A stretch of DNA of 34,237 bases from Bradyrhizobium sp. (GTDB lineage: Bacteria > Pseudomonadota > Alphaproteobacteria > Rhizobiales > Xanthobacteraceae). Every line of letters begins with the position of its first letter. The stretch's first letter is position 1. Below the pieces are notes generated by a model. It was not told where the DNA came from. It did no database searches and was given only the letters and a program-made list of their open reading frames with translations. The stretch covers positions 1 through 34,237 of the forward strand of contig JAUXWH010000103.1 of assembly GCA_030681365.1 (NCBI GenBank). Reading direction: 5' to 3'. The position numbers and the translations under genes are program-made. Positions 24,999 to 32,576 of the stretch are shown here, piece by piece.

Positions 24999-25571
24999 CT
25001 ACGCAATCCCCGCGGCGACCTGGCCGCGCAGCCGTTCCAGGCTGAGCAGCGTGTTGGCGCAGGCTTCCGCGACCTCGACGCCCTTGAGCGCAAAATGCCG
25101 GCGGAAGAAGTCCAGATGCGCGGCACTCTCGTGAAACTGCTGCGGCGTCAGTACCGCCGAGAAGATCGGCACCTCGGTGCGCAGTTGCACATCCATCAGC
25201 GCCTTGATCACGGTGTCCGCGACGAATTCATGACGGTAGATGCCGCCGTCGACCACCAGTCCCGCCGCGACGATGGCGGTATAGCGCCGCGTCTTGGCGA
25301 GGATCTGCGCGTGCAGCGGAATCTCGAACGAGCCGGGCACCTCGAACAGGTCGACATTGGTGATGTGGCGCGCTTCGATCTCGGCAAGGAAGGCGATCCG
25401 GCATTCCTCCACCACCTCGCGATGCCAGGACGATTGCACGAAGGCCACCCGCTGCGGTTTCTGGAATCGCGGATGCGACGGCGCGGGTGGATCGATGGTT
25501 TCGGGAGCTTTGACTTCGGAAGATTCGACTTCGAGAGCTTTGGCTTCGGGTTCTTGCAACATCTGATTCAT
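24999..25571 (-). CDS. ribH: 6,7-dimethyl-8-ribityllumazine synthase, RibH2 type
   Basis: 190 residues. It condenses 5-amino-6-ribitylaminouracil with dihydroxybutanone phosphate to lumazine, the penultimate step of riboflavin synthesis. Markers: SSWH (47-50), EVPGSFEIPLHAQ (77-89), VVDGGIYRHEFVADTV with the catalytic histidine H114, and FSAVLTPQQFHE (137-148). The GGIYRHEFV reading is that of the decameric type II enzymes of Rhizobiales, not the icosahedral type I (GxTxH). Odd: about 38 acidic, Pro/Glu-rich residues precede the conserved core, whereas the Brucella RibH2 has about 158 residues in all. ATG 25571 follows AAAGAGGAAAG; an FMN riboswitch lies upstream, so expression should fall when FMN is plentiful. 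Confidence 0.95.
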   Translation of the reverse strand: MNQMLQEPEAKALEVESSEVKAPETIDPPAPSHPRFQKPQRVAFVQSSWHREVVEECRIAFLAEIEARHITNVDLFEVPGSFEIPLHAQILAKTRRYTAIVAAGLVVDGGIYRHEFVADTVIKALMDVQLRTEVPIFSAVLTPQQFHESAAHLDFFRRHFALKGVEVAEACANTLLSLERLRGQVAAGIA

Positions 25572-25614
25572 GGCTTTCCTCTTTCAGGACCAGAATCAGG
25601 GCATACGGAACGAG

Positions 25615-25635
25615 CAGCCGCGCGGAATGCGGCTG
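25615..25635 (-). other. Hairpin between FMN riboswitch and ribH start
   Basis: cagccgc / gcggctg around a seven-base loop forms just downstream (in the sense of ribH) of the riboswitch core. No T-run follows, so it may be part of a switch that hides the ribosome site or assists termination; which one cannot be decided by eye. Confidence 0.45.
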
Positions 25636-25644
25636 TCGCGACCG

Positions 25645-25796
25645 TTCTCTTTCATCCGGACTTTAACCGTCGGCTTCGGAATCACACCGAATCTGCTGAC
25701 CCTTCTTCCCCGGAACTTCCGGACAGGAAGGCGCTCGCGGGCTTGGGCTGCTTCGCCCTTACCGCCGGTGGGGACTTTCACCCCGCCCTGAGAACA
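25645..25796 (-). ncRNA. FMN riboswitch (RFN element) upstream of ribH
   Basis: Read on the minus strand, the conserved RFN segments appear in order: CAGGGCGGGGTGAAAGTCCC, CACCGGCGGTAAGGGCG, AGCCCGCGAGCGCC, GGTCAGCAGATTCGGTG, and CCGACGGTTAAAGTCCGGAT followed by GAAAGAGAA. These are the near-invariant parts of the FMN aptamer junction. Its end lies about 74 bases before the ribH ATG. Binding of FMN would be expected to switch ribH off. The only riboflavin gene seen under it is ribH. Confidence 0.96.
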
Positions 25797-25922
25797 TCGG
25801 CCGCCCGGTATGAGCGGCCTTGGCCGGAACTATGGCGAATGGCCGGGACGCCAGCAAGCGCCTTCCCCATGGAAAATCCGCATATTCCCCATGTCCGCAG
25901 CGCCTGACGCCGGCGCGCCAAC

Positions 25923-26013
25923 CGTCATGGCCGGGCTGTCCCGGCCATCCACGTCTTTCTTGCGCGCCAAGTGGCGCCTGGACGTGGATCCCGGGACAAG
26001 CCCGGGCATGACG
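25923..26013. repeat. Palindromic repeat, cgtcatggccggg family
   Basis: A 91-base inverted repeat: cgtcatggccgggctgtcc... at the left against ...ggacaagcccgggcatgacg at the right, with an inner ccacgtc / gacgtgg pair and the small hairpin gcgcgccaagtggcgc. It lies between the riboswitch and the YbjN-like gene. Confidence 0.85.
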
Positions 26014-26337
26014 AGCTTCGGGCAAAAGATCCGCCGCACCGCGGCTGCATTCCGCGCGCCGGACTCGTGCCGCGCGAATCCGATTCCGGTTTGTTCTAAA
26101 AGTTAACAAATCGCGTTCGAGATCAGCTGTGGATGAGCGGCCCTTTGCCTGTGGACGGAGTCCCCGTGCGGTTGCGGAGATTCCGCAAATCACATCACTT
26201 GATCACGGCAAGCTCGGGACACCCACACGGGATCCAGGGGATTGCATCCGGCAGCGACGCGTCATGTCAGCGCGTGTCGGCCTGCTGCGTGCGTATCAAC
26301 CATCGTATTCCCGATACAAAGGTAAGGTCGAGACGGC
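26014..26337. other. Gene-free stretch upstream of the YbjN-like gene
   Basis: About 320 bases without a supportable gene. The part around 26088-26112 (ggtttgttctaaaagttaacaaatc) is AT-rich and may hold a promoter; I could not assign a -35/-10 pair with confidence. No repeat or RNA element recognised. Confidence 0.35.
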
Positions 26338-26838
26338 ATGTCCCTGCTCGAAGGCATCATCGATTCCCGGAACAATCCGCTCGCGGTTGTCGAAGACATC
26401 GCGGCCGATAACAACTGGTCGTTCGAACGATCCGGCGAAGACGAAGTCACCATCGTCTCCAGGGGCGACTGGACGGACTATCAGTTGTCCTTCACCTGGA
26501 TGGGCGAGATCGAGGCGCTGCATCTGGCCTGCGCCTTCGACATGAAGATTCCGCCCGCGCGCCGCAACGAGGTGCAGCGGCTGATCGCCGCCATCAACGA
26601 ACAATTGTGGGTCGGGCATTTCGACATCTGGACCCACACCGGCATGATCATGTACCGGCAGGCGCTGGTGCTGCCGGGCGGGCTCACCGCGTCGAGCGCG
26701 CAATGCGAAAGCATGCTGGTCGGCGCCATCCACGCCTGCGAGCGCTATTTTCCCGCATTCCAGTTCGTGGTCTGGGCCGGCAAGAACGCGGCGGAAGCCA
26801 TGACTGCCGCGATGTTCGACACGCAGGGCGAGGCGTAG
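26338..26838 (+). CDS. YbjN domain-containing protein
   Basis: 166 residues. It matches the YbjN family (a predicted chaperone-like alpha/beta fold, related to type III secretion chaperones): residues 14-60 (PLAVVEDIAADNNWSFER... LSFTW), a central strand-helix part with AINEQLWVGHFDIW, and a C-terminal helix around ERYFPAFQFVVWAGK. In many Rhizobiales a gene of this kind lies directly upstream of proC, as here, which suggests a conserved pair, but an intergenic repeat (26871-26998) separates them. ATG 26338 with only a modest ribosome site (AGGTAAGG). Cytoplasmic; function undefined. Confidence 0.88.
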   Translation: MSLLEGIIDSRNNPLAVVEDIAADNNWSFERSGEDEVTIVSRGDWTDYQLSFTWMGEIEALHLACAFDMKIPPARRNEVQRLIAAINEQLWVGHFDIWTHTGMIMYRQALVLPGGLTASSAQCESMLVGAIHACERYFPAFQFVVWAGKNAAEAMTAAMFDTQGEA

Positions 26839-26870
26839 GCCGCTAATCGCAAGCGCTGCAGCACACTCCG

Positions 26871-26998
26871 CGTCGTCCCCGCGAACGCGGGGACCCATAC
26901 GCCGTGACGCCTGCGTTCGGGTAAAATGCTTGTCGCCTGTCCCTCACCTCATTAGAACCACCTGTGGTTATGGGTCCCTGCGTTCGCAGGGACGACGA
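26871..26998. repeat. Intergenic repeat, cgtcgtcccYgcg family (copy 2)
   Basis: About 128 bases with ends cgtcgtccccgcgaacgcgg and gtccctgcgttcgcagggac + gacg, and inner ggacccatacg / ttatgggtccc marks, as in the copy at 10052-10192. It occupies most of the gap between the YbjN-like gene and proC; the proC ribosome site (GAGGGAAAA) lies directly after its right end. Confidence 0.82.
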
Positions 26999-27009
26999 GG
27001 GAAAATGCC

Positions 27010-27846
27010 GTGGCAGCTTCGAACACAGCTAACGCATTACGCGACATCACCGGCACCATCGTGCTCGCCGGCGCCGGCAAGATGGGCGGCGCGATGCTGA
27101 CGGGCTGGCTGGCGGGCGGGCTCGATCCGAAGCGCGTCGCGGTGATCGAGCCGCATCCGTCGGACGAGATCGGCGCGCTGGCGGCAAAAGGCATCCGCCT
27201 CAATCCAGCGCCGAACGAGACCGGCGCTGTCGCGACCCTGGTGGTGGCCGTCAAGCCGCAGATGTTCGGCGAGGCCGGGCCGGCGCTGAAACCATTCGTC
27301 GGGCCCTCCACGCTGGTGGTTTCGATCATGGCGGGCACGCCGATCGTCGCGCTCGAAAAGGTCTGCGGCGGGAGCGTGGTGCGCGCCATGCCGAACACCC
27401 CGGCCGCGATCGGCCGCGGGATCACCGTGGCGGTGGCGGCCAACAACGTCAGCGCCGCGCAGCGCGCGGTCGCAGACAGCCTGCTGCGCGCCACCGGCTC
27501 GGTCGAGTGGGTCGACGACGAGAGCTTAATGGACGCGGTGACCGCGGTGTCCGGCTCCGGCCCGGCCTATATCTTCCTGCTCGCGGAGGAACTGGCGCGC
27601 GCCGGCGTCGAGGCGGGACTGCCGGCCGAACTCGCGACCAGGCTCGCGCGCGAAACCGTCGCCGGCTCCGGCGAATTGCTGCATCGCTCGCAGGAAACTT
27701 CCGCGACACTACGCAAGAACGTCACCTCGCCCGGCGGCACCACCGCGGCGGCGCTGGAAGTGCTGATGGGCGACGGCGGCCTGCAGCCATTGATGATCCG
27801 CGCGGTCGCGGCGGCCACGCGAAGGTCGAAGGAATTGGCGAAGTAA
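27010..27846 (+). CDS. proC: Pyrroline-5-carboxylate reductase
   Basis: 278 residues from a GTG at 27010, preceded by GAGGGAAAATGCC; there is no in-frame ATG before the Rossmann motif. It reduces P5C to proline with NAD(P)H. Visible: GAGKMGGAML (21-30), VVAVKPQMF, SIMAGTP, RAMPNTPAAIGRG and the C-terminal signature VTSPGGTTAAALEVL with the family's GSGPAYIF segment before it. Length is normal. putA, the opposing catabolic enzyme, is some 10 kb away with no shared regulation visible. Confidence 0.97.
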   Translation: MAASNTANALRDITGTIVLAGAGKMGGAMLTGWLAGGLDPKRVAVIEPHPSDEIGALAAKGIRLNPAPNETGAVATLVVAVKPQMFGEAGPALKPFVGPSTLVVSIMAGTPIVALEKVCGGSVVRAMPNTPAAIGRGITVAVAANNVSAAQRAVADSLLRATGSVEWVDDESLMDAVTAVSGSGPAYIFLLAEELARAGVEAGLPAELATRLARETVAGSGELLHRSQETSATLRKNVTSPGGTTAAALEVLMGDGGLQPLMIRAVAAATRRSKELAK

Positions 27847-27856
27847 TTCGAAAATC

Positions 27857-27976
27857 GTAGGGTGGGCAAGGCCATCGGGTCGCGCGAATGCGCGTCCGAT
27901 GGCGTGCCCACCATTCAAGCAGCGCCGCCGTTGATGGATGGTGGGCACGGCGCAAGAGCGCCTTTGCCCACCCTAC
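27857..27976. repeat. Palindromic repeat, gtagggtgggcaa family
   Basis: A 120-base inverted repeat: gtagggtgggcaaggcc at the left, gcctttgcccaccctac at the right, with inner pairs ccatcgggtcgcg / cgcgtccgatgg and ggtgggcac / gtgcccacc. It lies between convergent proC and the thioesterase gene. Its last four bases include the thioesterase stop codon (27973-27975 on the minus strand). Confidence 0.88.
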
Positions 27977-28365
27977 TTCCCCAGCCGCTTGTTGAAGCTC
28001 GCGAGATTGACCAGGCCGCGGGCGTGGCGGCCGTCGCCGATCTTGCGCTCGCCATGATAAGCCTCGACCTCGAAGCGGATCACCCGGCGCTCCACCGCAA
28101 TCACCTTCGCCGTGGTCCGAACCGTGGCGCCGACCGGGGTGGCGGCGAGATGGCGGATATCGACCTCGGTGCCGACCGTGACCCAGCCCGGCTGCAGATG
28201 GCCGCGGATGGCGTCGCCCGAGGCCAGCTCCATTTCCAGGATCATCATCGGCGTCGCGAACACCATCGGCATGCCCTGAACAAAATGCCCGACGGTCTGT
28301 TCCGGCGGCACCACGAGGATGCGCTCGGCGCTCATGCCGACGGTGATGATGTCGCGAGCGTCCAT
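27973..28365 (-). CDS. Hotdog thioesterase, FlK-like family
   Basis: 130 residues, one hotdog domain. The string VFATPMMILEMELASG (36-51), followed by VGTEVDIRHLAATPVGATV (64-82), is the pattern of the fluoroacetyl-CoA thioesterase-like group. The Thr, Glu and His of that pattern (T39, E45, H73) are the presumed catalytic residues. Likely role: hydrolysis of a small acyl-CoA. ATG 28365 is taken as start; the Met at residue 11 is an alternative and neither has a strong ribosome site. The TAG stop is formed by the end of the palindromic repeat at 27857-27976. Confidence 0.85.
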   Translation of the reverse strand: MDARDIITVGMSAERILVVPPEQTVGHFVQGMPMVFATPMMILEMELASGDAIRGHLQPGWVTVGTEVDIRHLAATPVGATVRTTAKVIAVERRVIRFEVEAYHGERKIGDGRHARGLVNLASFNKRLGK

Positions 28366-28375
28366 GGGGAAATAC

Positions 28376-28470
28376 CGTCATTCCGGGGCGCGAGTGAAGC
28401 GAGCGAACCCGGAATCCAGAGGTCGTTACGCGAGATTCCGGGTTCGCGCTACGCGCGCCCCGGAATGACG
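28376..28470. repeat. Palindromic intergenic repeat, cgtcattccgggg family (copy 2)
   Basis: A 95-base inverted repeat, cgtcattccggggcgcg...cgcgccccggaatgacg, with inner cgaacccggaatc / gattccgggttcg. Same family as 2309-2391. It lies between the tautomerase gene and the thioesterase start; its edge is 11 bases upstream of the thioesterase ATG, so it forms part of that leader. Confidence 0.88.
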
Positions 28471-28489
28471 AGGTGGCTTTGACGCCGAC

Positions 28490-28693
28490 CTACTTCTTCG
28501 CAGCCGCCGCGCGTTCGACAAAGGTCTTGCCGCCCTTCATCTTGTGAGCCAGCGGCGCCTCGTTGATCTGGATCACGACGGCGTCGGCGTCGACGCCGAG
28601 GTTCTTCACCAGCGCCTGCGTGATGTCGCGCATCATGCCGGCCTTCTGTTCGTCGGTGCGGCCGGCGGCCATGCTCACGGTGATTTCAGGCAT
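28490..28693 (-). CDS. 4-oxalocrotonate tautomerase family protein
   Basis: 67 residues from ATG 28693, preceded by AAGGGAGTGACGAA; a longer frame exists upstream but runs through a palindromic repeat. After Met removal Pro-1 would be N-terminal (MPEITVSMAAGRT), the general base of this superfamily. The hydrophobic helix and VVIQINEAPLAH strand are as in 4-OT-like subunits. The usual Arg at position 11-12 is represented by R12. These proteins tautomerise or hydrate small unsaturated acids, as hexamers. Substrate unknown; no aromatic meta-cleavage genes are visible. Confidence 0.9.
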   Translation of the reverse strand: MPEITVSMAAGRTDEQKAGMMRDITQALVKNLGVDADAVVIQINEAPLAHKMKGGKTFVERAAAAKK

Positions 28694-28728
28694 TTCGTCA
28701 CTCCCTTTGTTTTTGCTACTCGCCGGAC

Positions 28729-28800
28729 CGTCATTGCCGGACTTGATCCGGCAATCCATCATTTGGAAGATGGATACGCGGGTCAAGCCCGCGTATGACG
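28729..28800. repeat. Palindromic repeat, cgtcattgccggac family
   Basis: A 72-base inverted repeat: cgtcattgccggacttgatc at the left, gggtcaagcccgcgtatgacg at the right, inner pair atccatc / gatggat. It lies between hisS and the tautomerase gene, ending three bases before the hisS stop codon on the other side. Confidence 0.85.
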
Positions 28801-28803
28801 AAA

Positions 28804-30312
28804 TCAGTTTCCCCACTTCACCCCATGCCGCGCCAGCACTTCGCGCACGGCTTCGACCAGCCTGCTCTCATCGACCTCGTATTGCGCCTCGGTCTGCTTC
28901 TTCAGATATTCCTCGCGATCCTTGATTTCGGTCAGGCCGGCGCCGAGGATCAGATCCTTGATCTGGACCTTGCCATTGGCTTTCTCGTCCGAGCCCTGGA
29001 TGATCACGCAAGGCGAATTGCGCCTGTCGGCATATTTGAGCTGGTTGCCCATGCTTTTGGGATTGCCGAGATAGAGTTCGGCGCGGATGTTTTCGTTGCG
29101 CAGGTCCGCGACCATTTTCTGATAGTCGGCGGTGCGGTCGCGGTCGAACACGGTGACCACGACAGGACCGGCTTCCGGCGTGATGTCGAGCTTGCCGAGC
29201 ATGGTGAGGGCTGCCTGCAGCCGCGACACGCCGATGGAGAAACCCGTGGCCGGCACCGGCTCGCCGCGAAAGCGCGAGACCAGACCGTCGTAACGCCCGC
29301 CTCCGCCGACCGAGCCGAAACGCACCGGGCGGCCTTTTTCGTCTTTTGTCTCCAGCGTGAGTTCAACCTCGTAGACCGGGCCGGTGTAATATTCGAGGCC
29401 GCGGACGACGGAGGGATCGATCTTGATGCGATCGGGACCGTAGCCGGAAGCCGCGATCAGATTCGAAATCTCGGTCAGCTCGGCCCGCGCCATCTGAACC
29501 GTTTCGGACTCGAACAGGTATCTAAACGCGGCGTCATCGGCCTTGCCGGGATCGCCGAAGCAGGTCGCAATCGCGTGCGCGTCGGCAGGGCTCAAGCTGG
29601 CGCCTTTGGTAAAGTCGCCCTTGCCTTCTTCGCCGCCGTCCCATCGGCCAGGGCCGAGCAGCTTTTCCACCTCGGGAACCGGAAACTTGTCGAGCGTGTC
29701 GACGGCGCGCAAGACGATCAGTCGGCGTCCCGCATTTTCGTCGCCGCCAAGCCCGATGCTCTCCATCACGCCGTCGAGCACCTTGCGGTTGTTCACCTTC
29801 ACCACATAGCTGCCACGGGGGATGCCGAGCGCTTCCATCGTGTCCGCCGCCATCATGCACATCTCGGCGTCGGCCGCCGGCGAGGCCGAGCCGACCGTGT
29901 CCGCGTCGAACTGCATGAACTGGCGGAAGCGGCCGGGGCCGGGCTTTTCGTTCCGGTAGACATAGCCCTCGCGGTAGCTGCGATAGGGTTTTGGCAGCGA
30001 GTCGAAATTCTCCGCGACGTAGCGCGCCAGCGGCGCGGTCAGGTCGTAGCGCAGCGAGATCCACTGCTCGTCGTCGTCCTGGAACGAGAACACGCCCTCA
30101 TTTGGCCGGTCCTGGTCGGGCAGGAATTTGCCGAGCGCGTCGGTGTATTCCATCGCCGGGGTTTCCACCGGCTCGAAACCGTAGCGCTGATAGACCTCGC
30201 GGATTTTGCCGACCATCGCGCGGGTCGCCGCGATCTCGGCGGGACCGCGATCGGCGAGGCCGCGCGGCAGGCGGGCGCGGAGTTTTTGCGGTTTTTTGGG
30301 TTTTTCGGACAT
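28804..30312 (-). CDS. hisS: Histidyl-tRNA synthetase
   Basis: 502 residues, class II synthetase. Motif 1 region around [10 protein letters not shown]; motif 2 with [17 protein letters not shown]; the HisA signature [15 protein letters not shown] (histidine binding); motif 3 with [12 protein letters not shown]; then an anticodon-binding domain (about 400-502). It is some 75 residues longer than E. coli HisRS (424) and has the divergent alphaproteobacterial look. Enzymes of this lineage are known to pair with a tRNA-His that lacks the otherwise universal extra G at -1; whether that holds here needs the tRNA gene, which is outside the window. ATG 30312; weak ribosome site. Confidence 0.97.
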   Translation of the reverse strand: MSEKPKKPQKLRARLPRGLADRGPAEIAATRAMVGKIREVYQRYGFEPVETPAMEYTDALGKFLPDQDRPNEGVFSFQDDDEQWISLRYDLTAPLARYVAENFDSLPKPYRSYREGYVYRNEKPGPGRFRQFMQFDADTVGSASPAADAEMCMMAADTMEALGIPRGSYVVKVNNRKVLDGVMESIGLGGDENAGRRLIVLRAVDTLDKFPVPEVEKLLGPGRWDGGEEGKGDFTKGASLSPADAHAIATCFGDPGKADDAAFRYLFESETVQMARAELTEISNLIAASGYGPDRIKIDPSVVRGLEYYTGPVYEVELTLETKDEKGRPVRFGSVGGGGRYDGLVSRFRGEPVPATGFSIGVSRLQAALTMLGKLDITPEAGPVVVTVFDRDRTADYQKMVADLRNENIRAELYLGNPKSMGNQLKYADRRNSPCVIIQGSDEKANGKVQIKDLILGAGLTEIKDREEYLKKQTEAQYEVDESRLVEAVREVLARHGVKWGN

Positions 30313-30362
30313 GGCCGGCGTTGGTACCAGCCGGGATGCGCTGCGGCAACCGGGCTGGCTGC

Positions 30363-30524
30363 GCTCCCTCTCCCGCCCTTGCGGGGGAGGGCTGGGGAGG
30401 GGGCGACGCGGGCGCCGGTGTCTGCGATGGGCCGGATGGAGTTACGGACCGGCATGATCCCCGACATTGTGACTCGCGGAGGCGCCGCCACCCCGGCCCT
30501 CCCCCGCAAGCGGGAGAGGGAGAA
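30363..30524. repeat. MITE-like element with long terminal inverted repeats
   Basis: Two arms in opposite orientation: 30363-30397 (gctccctctcccgcccttgc, then gggggagggctgggg) and 30490-30524 (ccccggccctcccccgcaag, then cgggagagggagaa). They match over about 34 bases apart from small changes, and each arm is itself a hairpin. The ~92-base interior is unrelated to a gene. It lies between hisS and ilvE and ends 13 bases before the ilvE stop codon. No transposase. Confidence 0.8.
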
Positions 30525-30537
30525 GAAAGGCCCCTGC

Positions 30538-31698
30538 TCAAAACACCTGCTTGATCCAGTTGTGCGGGTCGGGCGCGCGGCCGTACTGGATGTCGACCAG
30601 CTTCTTGCGCATCCCCATGGCGACCGGGCCGGCGGCGCCGCCGCTGATGAGGAAATCGCCGCTCGCCGAACACACCTTGCCGATCGGCGAGATCACCGCC
30701 GCGGTGCCGCAAGCAAAAGCCTCTTTCAGCCTGCCGCTGGCGGCGTCAGCTCGCCACTGCTGGATCGTGTAGGCTTCTTCGCGCACGGGCATGCCGGCAT
30801 CCTTCGCCAGCGCGATGATCGAATCGCGGGTGATGCCGGGCAGGATGGTGCCGAGCGGCGGCGTCGAGAGCGAACCGTCGTCGAACACGAAGAACACGTT
30901 CATGCCGCCGTGTTCCTCGACGTAGCGGCGCTCGACCGCATCGAGGAACACGACCTGATCGCAGCCGTGCTCGATGGCCTCGGCCTGCGCGCGCAGGGAG
31001 GCTGCGTAATTGCCGCCGCATTTGACGGCGCCAGTGCCGCCGATCGCGGCGCGCGTGTAGTTCTCCGACACCCAGATCGACACCGGCGCGGGGCCGCCCT
31101 TGAAATAGGAGCCGACCGGCGAGGCGATCACGGCGAAGATGTATTCCGCCGACGGCTTGACGCCGAGGAACACCTCGCTCGCGACCATGAAGGGCCGCAG
31201 GTAAAGACTGCCCTCGCCGCCCGGGATCCAGGCGCGGTCGATGCGCACGAGCTGCTCGACCGCTTCGGTGAACATGGATTCGGGCAGCGGCGCCATCGCC
31301 ATGCGGTCGGCCGAGTTCTGGAAGCGTCTAGCATTGGCGTCGGGGCGGAACAGGTTCACGCCGCCGTCGTCGCGCTTGTAGGCCTTGAGGCCCTCGAAGA
31401 TCTCCTGGGCGTAATGCAGGACGGCGGTCGCCGGATCGAGCGGGAAATTGGCGCGGGATTCAACCCGCGCGTCATGCCAGCCCTTCGCCTGGTCGTAGCG
31501 GACGATCGCCATGTGATCGGTGAAAACCCGGCCGAAGCCCGGGTCCACGAGTCTTGCCGCGCGATCCTTCTCGGATACGGGACTGGCCGCGGGCTGGATG
31601 TCGAATTTCAAGCTCACGGCCTTGCCCGCCGCGGGCGCAGCCGGCGCGATCTCCGGCGTCGGCCTGTCTCTGCGGGCCTGCTCGATCGAAACTGCCAT
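30538..31698 (-). CDS. ilvE: Branched-chain amino acid aminotransferase
   Basis: 386 residues from ATG 31698, preceded by CCGGGAGAACGTCC; the frame remains open 61 codons upstream without support. PLP fold-type IV enzyme that transfers the amino group between Leu/Ile/Val and 2-oxoglutarate. Visible: HYAQEIFEGLKAY (96-107), SLYLRPF (164-170), GTGAVKCGGNYAASL with the PLP lysine K226, and GTAAVISPIGKV. The length and an N-terminal ~30-residue Pro/Ala-rich extension are as in the longer (BCAT2-like) enzymes rather than the ~305-residue E. coli IlvE. A putative promoter lies about 140 bases upstream. Confidence 0.97.
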   Translation of the reverse strand: MAVSIEQARRDRPTPEIAPAAPAAGKAVSLKFDIQPAASPVSEKDRAARLVDPGFGRVFTDHMAIVRYDQAKGWHDARVESRANFPLDPATAVLHYAQEIFEGLKAYKRDDGGVNLFRPDANARRFQNSADRMAMAPLPESMFTEAVEQLVRIDRAWIPGGEGSLYLRPFMVASEVFLGVKPSAEYIFAVIASPVGSYFKGGPAPVSIWVSENYTRAAIGGTGAVKCGGNYAASLRAQAEAIEHGCDQVVFLDAVERRYVEEHGGMNVFFVFDDGSLSTPPLGTILPGITRDSIIALAKDAGMPVREEAYTIQQWRADAASGRLKEAFACGTAAVISPIGKVCSASGDFLISGGAAGPVAMGMRKKLVDIQYGRAPDPHNWIKQVF

Positions 31699-31837
31699 GG
31701 ACGTTCTCCCGGATTGACGCTGTTCTGGCGCCGGTGCTCGGCGCGGTTGGTGACGCCTGGCCTCCCCCTCCCGGCCTTGCGGCCGGTTGCCACGCCGACG
31801 CATCCTTAGGACACGCTTTTGTGGAATGCGGAAGTCC

Positions 31838-31866
31838 AGTATGTTTGCCGAAATGCCGCTCGACAA
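31838..31866 (-). promoter_or_regulatory. Putative sigma-70-type promoter of ilvE
   Basis: On the minus strand TTGTCG (31866-31861), a 17-base spacer and CATACT (31843-31838) resemble a housekeeping promoter. It would give a leader of about 130 bases before the ilvE ATG. It lies in the 317-base gap shared with the divergent MarR gene; nothing else is recognised there. Confidence 0.4.
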
Positions 31867-32015
31867 TCGTACGGTCAACAAATCAACGGCCTTGTTCGCA
31901 GTTGGGCCGCCACCTCAGGCCTTGTCCGGCCCTTTGGAACTGTACCGCGCTCGACACGACTTAATGTTTCGCTGCGGTCGGCAGTTTTGTAACATTGAAC
32001 CCAAGATACGTCAAT

Positions 32016-32576
32016 ATGGCTGACATAAATTTCTCGGCATCCTCTGCGGATCCTGATTCAAGGGCGGGCGAAGCCCGTTCCCCTGCCCCCGGCCAGGCCG
32101 ATTTACGCTGGGATATCATCGAGCTATTGTTCTTCGCCTATCGGGATTTCGTCGGCGACGCCGATCACGAATTGGAGGCCTTCGGGTTCGGGCGGGCGCA
32201 CCACCGGGTGCTGCATTTTGTCCATCGCTATCCCGGCCTGAAGGTCGCCGATCTCCTGGACGTGCTGCGCATCACCAAGCAGTCGCTCGGACGGGTGCTC
32301 AAGCAGCTGCTCGACGAAGGATACATCGTGCAGCGGACCGGCAACAACGACCGGCGCCAGCGCCTGCTGTACGCCACCGCCAAGGGCGAGGCGCTGGTGG
32401 GCAAGCTCGCGGGCCTGCAGACCGACCGGATCAACCGCGCGCTGTCGGGTATCGCGCCTGATGGCGTGGAAACCGTCCGCCAGTTTCTGCGCGCGATGAT
32501 CGATCGCGACGATCCCGACAAGGTGCTGGCGACCATTCTCGAAACCGGCGGCGCAACCGCAAAGGATAAAGCGTGA
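32016..32576 (+). CDS. MarR family transcriptional regulator
   Basis: 186 residues from ATG 32016; an in-frame TTG at 31995 is less likely. A ~35-residue Ser/Ala/Pro-rich N-terminus is followed by the winged helix: helix LRWDIIELLFFAYRDFV, recognition region KVADLLDVLRITKQSLGRVL (about 85-104), and wing YIVQRTGNNDRRQRLLYATAKG with the DRR hallmark. The stop overlaps the GTG of the response regulator gene by four bases, which makes this the first gene of a three-gene signalling operon. A MarR/OmpR pair of this kind recalls PetP-PetR of Rhodobacter (cytochrome bc1 control), but there are no pet genes in view. No clear Shine-Dalgarno. Confidence 0.9.
   Translation: MADINFSASSADPDSRAGEARSPAPGQADLRWDIIELLFFAYRDFVGDADHELEAFGFGRAHHRVLHFVHRYPGLKVADLLDVLRITKQSLGRVLKQLLDEGYIVQRTGNNDRRQRLLYATAKGEALVGKLAGLQTDRINRALSGIAPDGVETVRQFLRAMIDRDDPDKVLATILETGGATAKDKA

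Noticed and set aside
28694..28816. Longer tautomerase start
   Set aside because: It would translate a palindromic repeat and remove the N-terminal Pro needed for catalysis in this family.
28795..31809. A 1004-codon open frame on the + strand across hisS and ilvE
   Set aside because: It lies antisense to two clearly recognised genes and runs through two repeats; its translation is low-complexity (His, Arg, Asp, Ala rich). High GC with third-position bias produces such frames.
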